Shown here one piece after another: positions 59,335 through 64,000 of a stretch of DNA of 64,000 nt; within the stretch, counting starts at the first letter, position 1, and each line of letters begins with the position of its first letter. The notes under the pieces are model-generated. The model saw nothing but the letters and a program-made list of their open reading frames with translations, did not search any database and was not told where the DNA came from. The stretch comes from CAIUGU01 sp965279735 (GTDB lineage Bacteria > Pseudomonadota > Gammaproteobacteria > Steroidobacterales > Steroidobacteraceae). Position numbers and translations under genes: made by a program. The DNA lies in the NCBI GenBank assembly GCA_965279735.1, contig OZ257260.1:2976001-3040000 (forward strand), in the 5' to 3' direction.

Positions 59335-60432
59335 TCAGAACTCCAGTCGCATCTGCGGCTGATCGGTCTTTGCGGCCCGCACCGGAGGCTTGAACAACCC
59401 TGTCGGAAGGGGTGCCCGCTGGCGACTGTCCAGCTTGAGACGGGTGCGGGCGATAGTGAAACGCTGCCTCAACAGATCCGCGTAAACCCCTTCACCTGAC
59501 ATGCGGCTGCTGAAACGGGGATCGTTGTCGCGACCGCCCCGCATCGCTGCTACCCGCGACATGACATGGTCGGCTTTCAGGGGCTCATGGACCCGCAGCC
59601 ACTCGCGGAACAGATCCTTCACCTCGTACGGCAAGCGCAACACGACGTAGTTCGCGTATGAAGCCCCCGCGGATGCAGCCCGTTCGAGGATGCCTTCGAG
59701 TTCATGGTCCGTCAGGGCCGGAATTACGGGAGCAACCATCACACCCACCGGCACTCCCGCGTCGGCCAGGCGGCCAATGATCCGGAGCCGCGCTGCGGGG
59801 GACGCTGCCCGCGGCTCCAGGGTCCGTTTCAGCTTTTCGCTCAACGTGGGCAGGCTGACCAGCACCCTGACCAGGTTGTCCGCGGCCAGGGACTGGAGCA
59901 GGTCGAGGTCCCTATCGATGAGAGTCCCCTTGGTAATGATCGTGACCGGATGACGGCAGCGATCGAGGACTTCCAGAATCTCGCGGGTCACGCGATAGCG
60001 CCGCTCGATGGGTTGGTAGGGATCGGTATTGGCTCCGAGCGTGATGGGGGTGCAGCGATAACTTGGCTTGCCCAGCTCCTCGGTCAGCAACCGCCCGGCA
60101 TCCGCCTTGTAGAAAAGCTTCGTCTCGAAATCGATGCCGGGCGAGAGATTCACATACGCATGGCTCGGCCGGGCATAGCAGTAGATGCACCCGTGCTCGC
60201 ACCCGCGATAGGGATTGATGGATTGCTCGAACGGAATATCGGGTGACTGGTTGCGGCTGATGATGCTGCGGGCAGGCTCCGGGCGAACCTCCGTCACCAG
60301 CTCCGGCAGCGGTTCATCCAGGCTGCCCCAACCATCGTCGGCGGGGACGGTGGCTGTCCCTTCGAAGCGTCCAGCGGGGTTTGAAGCTGCGCCCCTGCCC
60401 GTTTGCGGATTGTGTCGATCCACCTTGCTCAT
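59335..60432 (-). CDS. PA0069-family radical SAM protein
   Basis: The 365-residue protein has the radical-SAM cluster motif C-x3-C-x2-C in GCEHGCIYCYARPSH, and a PA0069-like head (NPYRGCEHGC, LGANTDPYQPIERRY). It binds 4Fe-4S and SAM. Family members are conserved in Pseudomonas and relatives, but the substrate is unknown. It is encoded alone, about 130 bases downstream of the MFS gene and in the same direction. Confidence 0.92.
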   Translation of the reverse strand: MSKVDRHNPQTGRGAASNPAGRFEGTATVPADDGWGSLDEPLPELVTEVRPEPARSIISRNQSPDIPFEQSINPYRGCEHGCIYCYARPSHAYVNLSPGIDFETKLFYKADAGRLLTEELGKPSYRCTPITLGANTDPYQPIERRYRVTREILEVLDRCRHPVTIITKGTLIDRDLDLLQSLAADNLVRVLVSLPTLSEKLKRTLEPRAASPAARLRIIGRLADAGVPVGVMVAPVIPALTDHELEGILERAASAGASYANYVVLRLPYEVKDLFREWLRVHEPLKADHVMSRVAAMRGGRDNDPRFSSRMSGEGVYADLLRQRFTIARTRLKLDSRQRAPLPTGLFKPPVRAAKTDQPQMRLEF

Positions 60433-60564
60433 GGCGGAAGAGTACTGGACGGATATACAGAATGAAAAGAGGCTCGCGAAATCTCCACTGCCTCCATCAA
60501 GCGCTTTAATTATTCATTATTATTTAATTAATTCGAGACGGTAAATAGAAAATTCAGTTGACCG

Positions 60565-61824
60565 TCAACTATTCCCCGATGTCTCGTCACGACCGGCAGG
60601 CTGGGGAAATGACTGCATCCGCGTTAGTACGGGGAACAACTTCATCCACAGGCCTGCAACCGCCACGCTGGCTACGCCGCCGACGATCACTGCCCGGACG
60701 GCACCCCACCAGGCCGCGGTCACTCCGGATTCAAACTCGCCCAGTTCGTTGGAGGCTCCGATGAACACTGCACTGACGGCGCTGACCCGGCCCCGGATGG
60801 CATCCGGTGTTTCGAGCTGCACGAGCAGGTGCCGGATGTACACGCTGATCATGTCCGCCGCGCCAAGCACAACGAGTGCCGCCAGGGACAGTCCGAAAAT
60901 GGTCGAGAAACCGAACACGATGGTCGCCACCCCGAACAGCGCCACGCTTCCGAACATCCAGCCGCCGATATGACGGGTGATCGGTACGTTGGCAATCACG
61001 AGCGCGCACAGTCCGGCTCCCACACCGGGTGCGGTCCGCAAAAAGCCGAGACCGACGGGCCCTACATGCAGGATGTCGCTCGCGAAGACAGGCAGCAGCG
61101 CGGTCGCCCCGCCGAACAGGACCGCGAACAGGTCAAGGGAGATCGCGCCGAGCACGACCGGCTTGGAGCGCACGAAGCGCAGCCCCGAGAGCAGGGCATG
61201 CAGGTTGACAGGCCCACGGACCGTCGAGCTGCGCCCACCGGCACGAATGGCGAGCGACATTGAAGCGGAGGTCAGCAGCAACACTCCGGCCGCGCTGTAC
61301 ACGAACTGCGGACCGGCCAGGAACAGCAGTCCACCGAGCACCGGCCCGAAGACGGTGGCGATATGCATGCTCGAGGAACTGAGCGCCACGGCCTGGTTGA
61401 AATCGGCCGGCGGCACCAGGTTCGGCAGCAGCGCCTGGCCCGTCGGCATCGAAAAGGCCCGCGCAACCCCGAGGAGCACCATCACGGCGAAGACGAGCTG
61501 GATGGATTGCATTCCCGCCAGCGTCAACGCCAGCAGCAAGCCGGCGGACAACGCCTGCACGACGTAGCAGAACGTCACGATGCGGCGCCGGTCGAGATGG
61601 TCGGCCGCATAGCCCGCCGGCAGGATGAGCAGCACGAAGGGCAGGAACTGCGACAGGCCGATCAGGCCGAGGTCGAGCGGATCGCGCGTGATGGCATAGA
61701 CCTGCCAGCCGATCGCGACCGTCATCATCTGGGCAGCGAGGCTCGTGAGAAAACGGCCGCTCAGCAGGAAAACGAAATCCCGGTGTCGCAGCGCCCCGGT
61801 AAATCGAGCCGTTGCTGCTCTCAT
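60565..61824 (-). CDS. MFS transporter (MFS_3 / EntS-like)
   Basis: The 419-residue inner-membrane protein has 12 predicted helices. It begins with FTGALRHRDFVFLLSGRFLTSLAAQ and LILPAGYAADHLDRRRIVTFCYV, the MFS motif A with D-x-x-D-R-R-R. The layout matches the EntS-like exporters of the MFS_3 group. The substrate is unknown. The ATG at 61824 follows the PGPGW gene by 13 bases, so the two are probably co-transcribed. Confidence 0.9.
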   Translation of the reverse strand: MRAATARFTGALRHRDFVFLLSGRFLTSLAAQMMTVAIGWQVYAITRDPLDLGLIGLSQFLPFVLLILPAGYAADHLDRRRIVTFCYVVQALSAGLLLALTLAGMQSIQLVFAVMVLLGVARAFSMPTGQALLPNLVPPADFNQAVALSSSSMHIATVFGPVLGGLLFLAGPQFVYSAAGVLLLTSASMSLAIRAGGRSSTVRGPVNLHALLSGLRFVRSKPVVLGAISLDLFAVLFGGATALLPVFASDILHVGPVGLGFLRTAPGVGAGLCALVIANVPITRHIGGWMFGSVALFGVATIVFGFSTIFGLSLAALVVLGAADMISVYIRHLLVQLETPDAIRGRVSAVSAVFIGASNELGEFESGVTAAWWGAVRAVIVGGVASVAVAGLWMKLFPVLTRMQSFPQPAGRDETSGNS

Positions 61825-61837
61825 GGCGGAGACGCGT

Positions 61838-62101
61838 TCATTGCGGAGGGGCGGGCGGACGCCCGGTCGCGCGCCTGACTTTGACCGCAACCTGCTCGCC
61901 TTTTTCCTTCAGGACTTTCAGCCAGCGGCGCGCCCAGGCGAACTCAAGCCCGAGAATGCCGAGCCCGACAGGTATCACTACAAAGGCCGGGCCGGGCAGG
62001 ACAATCATCGCGACGCCGACGAGGAGCACCGTGCCGCCCATGATCGCGATGGCGATGCGCCGCGCCCACTTGTAGGTCAATGCGAGTCTGCCGGTATTCA
62101 C
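61838..62101 (-). CDS. PGPGW-family small membrane protein
   Basis: The 87-residue protein has two helices and the motif IVLPGPAFVVIPVGLGILGLEFAWARRWL, the PGPGW family signature (the final residue differs here). It starts with ATGA overlap at the end of ilvA, so it is translationally coupled. The function is unknown. Confidence 0.85.
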   Translation of the reverse strand: MNTGRLALTYKWARRIAIAIMGGTVLLVGVAMIVLPGPAFVVIPVGLGILGLEFAWARRWLKVLKEKGEQVAVKVRRATGRPPAPPQ

Positions 62102-63618
62102 GCGCCTAGAAACAGGCGATACACGGGATTGCCGGTTTCCTCGGTATAGACGTACTTGAGCTCGCGCAGGTGTCTTGCGAATTCCTCGCTGTCGGCAGGC
62201 GGCACCTGCACACCGGCCAGCACCCGCCCGTAGTCAGAGCCCTGGTTGCGGTAATGGAAGAGCGTGATGTTCCAGCTCGTGCCGATCGCGTGCAGGAACT
62301 TGAGCAAAGCGCCCGGCCGCTCAGGGAATTCGAACCGGAACAGCCGTTCGTGTTCGAGTCCGCGGGCATGACCGCCCACCATGTAGCGGACATGCAGTTT
62401 CGCCATCTCGTTGTCGGTCATGTCGACGACCGGATAGCCAGCCTGGCCGAGCGTGCGTACCAGCGCTTCGCGTTCCTTGCGGCCTTCCGTCAGCGTGACG
62501 CCCACGAAGAGGCGCGCATTCGTCTCGTCGGCATGACGGTAGTTGAATTCCGTGACGCTGCGTGTGCCGAGCACTTCGCAGAACCTCAGGAAACTCCCCT
62601 TCTGTTCCGGGATCTCGACGGCGACCAATGCCTCGCGTTGCGCGCCGAGCTGAGCGCGTTCGGCGACATGGCGGAGGCGATCGAAGTTCATGTTCGCGCC
62701 GCAGTTGATCGAGATGAAACTGCGCCCGGTGCAGTTCTCGCGGGCAATGTATTTCTTGATCCCCGCCACGGCGAGTGCGCCTGCAGGTTCGACGATCGTG
62801 CGATTGTCTTCAAAGATGTCCTGGATCCCCGCGCAGAGCTCGTCCGTCGTCACCAGCAGGACTTCATCTACATACTGCTGGCACAACCGGAAAGTTTCCT
62901 CGCCTACACGCCGTACCGCGACGCCATCGGCAAAGGTACCCACGCGATCAAGGGTAACGCGCTTGCCAGCCTTCAACGACTCGTACATGCCAGCGGCATC
63001 CTCGGGCTCGACGCCGATGATGCGGATCTTCGGAAAGAGGGTTTTGACGTACGCCGCGATGCCGGAAATGAGACCGCCGCCACCGATGGGAACAAAGATC
63101 GCATCGATCTCCTCCCCTGCCCGCTGGCGCAGGATTTCCATGCCGATCGTACCCTGGCCCGCGATGACATCCGGATCGTCGAACGGGTGGATGAAAGTCA
63201 GGTGTCGCTCACGTGCGATCTCGAGGGCATGCTCGTAGGCGTGATCGAAATCGTCGCCGTACAGCACGACCTCGCCACCGAGATCGGCCACCGCTCCCAC
63301 CTTGATCTGCGGCGTCGTCAGCGGCATGACGATCACCGCCGGAATTCCGCGCCGCCGCGCTGCCAGCGCAACGCCTTGCGCATGATTGCCCGCCGAGGCG
63401 CAGATCACACCGCGGCTGGCCACCGTTTCGGACAGGTGCGCAATGCGGTTGTAGGCGCCGCGCAGCTTGAACGAGAACACGGCCTGCTGGTCTTCGCGCT
63501 TGAAGAACACGTTGTTGCCCAGCCGCCTGCTGAGGCGCGGCGCAGCTTCGAGGGGCGACTCGATGGCGACATCGTAGACGCGCGCCTTGAGGATGCGTTC
63601 GAGATAGGGACTGGACAT
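62098..63618 (-). CDS. ilvA: Threonine ammonia-lyase, biosynthetic
   Basis: The 506-residue protein is a PLP enzyme that turns threonine into 2-oxobutanoate, the first step of isoleucine synthesis. The lyase domain (about 10-320) has the PLP lysine in FSFKLRGAYN and the GGGGLISG phosphate loop. Two ACT-like regulatory domains (about 330-505) contain AVEIPEQKGSFLRFCE and FEFPERPGALLKFLHAIG, indicating isoleucine feedback control. The ATG at 63618 is chosen, as a longer frame to 63921 has an unrelated head. It is divergent from the aminotransferase gene at 63726. Confidence 0.94.
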   Translation of the reverse strand: MSSPYLERILKARVYDVAIESPLEAAPRLSRRLGNNVFFKREDQQAVFSFKLRGAYNRIAHLSETVASRGVICASAGNHAQGVALAARRRGIPAVIVMPLTTPQIKVGAVADLGGEVVLYGDDFDHAYEHALEIARERHLTFIHPFDDPDVIAGQGTIGMEILRQRAGEEIDAIFVPIGGGGLISGIAAYVKTLFPKIRIIGVEPEDAAGMYESLKAGKRVTLDRVGTFADGVAVRRVGEETFRLCQQYVDEVLLVTTDELCAGIQDIFEDNRTIVEPAGALAVAGIKKYIARENCTGRSFISINCGANMNFDRLRHVAERAQLGAQREALVAVEIPEQKGSFLRFCEVLGTRSVTEFNYRHADETNARLFVGVTLTEGRKEREALVRTLGQAGYPVVDMTDNEMAKLHVRYMVGGHARGLEHERLFRFEFPERPGALLKFLHAIGTSWNITLFHYRNQGSDYGRVLAGVQVPPADSEEFARHLRELKYVYTEETGNPVYRLFLGA

Positions 63619-63725
63619 GTGGCTATTCGATGATTTTTTGCTGATCGCAGGAACCTCATGCGGGTTCCTTGAAGTACAGTAACACGGCCATTTGTCCCCC
63701 AGCAGCCCGGAATAGCCCAAAGCCC

Positions 63726-64000
63726 ATGCCCCTGTCCCGTCGTGAACTTCTTGCCACGTTGGGCACTGTCGCGGGTGCGACCAGTCTCTGGTCCTCTGCG
63801 AACCAGGCAGCCACTGCCGAACTGCCACTGTCTTCGAAAGAACTGTGGAGCTGGGTCCAGGCACAACAGGTTCTGGAAACCGGCACCGCTTACCTCGATA
63901 CCGGCACCGCAGGACCTGCATTGCGGCCAGCGCTGGTGGCGGAGTACCGCAGCCGCGAAGCCTTGAACCTCAATTTCGGCGAGTACTCGCGGCTGCGATT
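63726..64000 (+). CDS. Class V aminotransferase-like enzyme, N-terminal part
   Basis: The gene is cut by the right edge after about 91 codons. It starts with a Tat-like signal (SRRELLATLGTVAGATS), followed by the N-terminal segment AYLDTGTAGPALRPALVAEY, which resembles class V PLP aminotransferases and isopenicillin-N-epimerase-like proteins. A signal peptide on such an enzyme suggests a periplasmic place. The frame is open to the edge. Confidence 0.75.
   Translation, partial: MPLSRRELLATLGTVAGATSLWSSANQAATAELPLSSKELWSWVQAQQVLETGTAYLDTGTAGPALRPALVAEYRSREALNLNFGEYSRLR

Noticed and set aside
1..64000. CRISPR array, tRNA, rRNA or complete insertion sequence
   Set aside because: I found no regular spaced repeats, no tRNA cloverleaf or rRNA sequence and no transposase frame anywhere in the window. 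A tool search could still find a missed tRNA.

Overview
The window looks like chromosomal DNA of a GC-rich gammaproteobacterium of the Steroidobacter/Nevskiales kind. The reasons are the TonB receptors with long plugs that open LEEI(I/V)VTAQKRAES, periplasmic quinoproteins, a HiPIP, a PA0069-type radical SAM enzyme, and many DUF membrane proteins typical of that group. This assignment is an inference from gene content. I recognise no rRNA, tRNA, CRISPR array or complete insertion sequence.

Layout. At 0-9 kb there are two tandem TonB-dependent receptors that share a 340 bp identical tract, then a run of secreted redox proteins: a membrane cytochrome with one CxxCH, a c'/c556-type cytochrome, an NTF2-like lipoprotein and a PQQ dehydrogenase with a fused cytochrome. 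Each of the last three is followed by a clear intrinsic terminator. At 9.4-13.8 kb lie an intact transglutaminase with an N-formylglutamate amidohydrolase, a CBS-domain/lipoprotein pair, a disordered stress-type protein and two VOC proteins. From 13.9 to 17.6 kb is a compact run of small minus-strand genes: a DUF5615/DUF433 toxin-antitoxin pair, an HTH-2TM regulator, an LRR protein and hypotheticals. It contains one convincing and one degenerate integron attC-like site but no integrase. At 17.9-20.5 kb is a two-subunit hydroquinone 1,2-dioxygenase (HapC/HapD type, with all four expected metal ligands in register) behind an AraC regulator. Then come an aldose-type PQQ dehydrogenase, the ABC-F ATPase Uup, a BrnT/BrnA module and a second small-gene island at 25.5-26.9 kb. 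Both small-gene islands are bounded on the right by copies of the same ~65 bp repeat.

From 35.1 down to 27.2 kb is an Anbu proteasome-like cluster (circularly permuted ATP-grasp, alpha-E, Anbu). Its transglutaminase has been reduced to a stub. It continues without large gaps into a CHASE2-only membrane protein, a small secreted protein and a periplasmic M48 protease. At 37.9 kb a c-di-GMP-I riboswitch precedes a gene encoding a protein with two SPOR-like domains. At 39.7-43.6 kb are a HiPIP and a lipid/membrane operon (DUF1475, DUF2062, DUF1295, cyclopropane-synthase-like methyltransferase).

The most interesting region is 45.1-59.1 kb, eleven closely packed minus-strand genes. They encode a transmembrane Ser/Thr kinase with TPR-like and PEGA parts, an FHA-like/PEGA/SUMF1 protein, a MotA/TolQ/ExbB-type channel, an actin/HSP70-like protein with a C-terminal FHA domain, two tandem vWA proteins whose N-terminal helix resembles the ion-channel helix of MotB/ExbD, four lipoproteins (one a 501-residue Ser/Gly polymer) and a small Ala/Pro-rich exported protein. 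I propose that this is an ion-driven, phosphorylation-controlled envelope complex in which vWA domains replace the usual peptidoglycan- or TonB-binding module. The window ends with PA0069-type radical SAM, MFS and PGPGW genes, ilvA, and the start of a class V aminotransferase.
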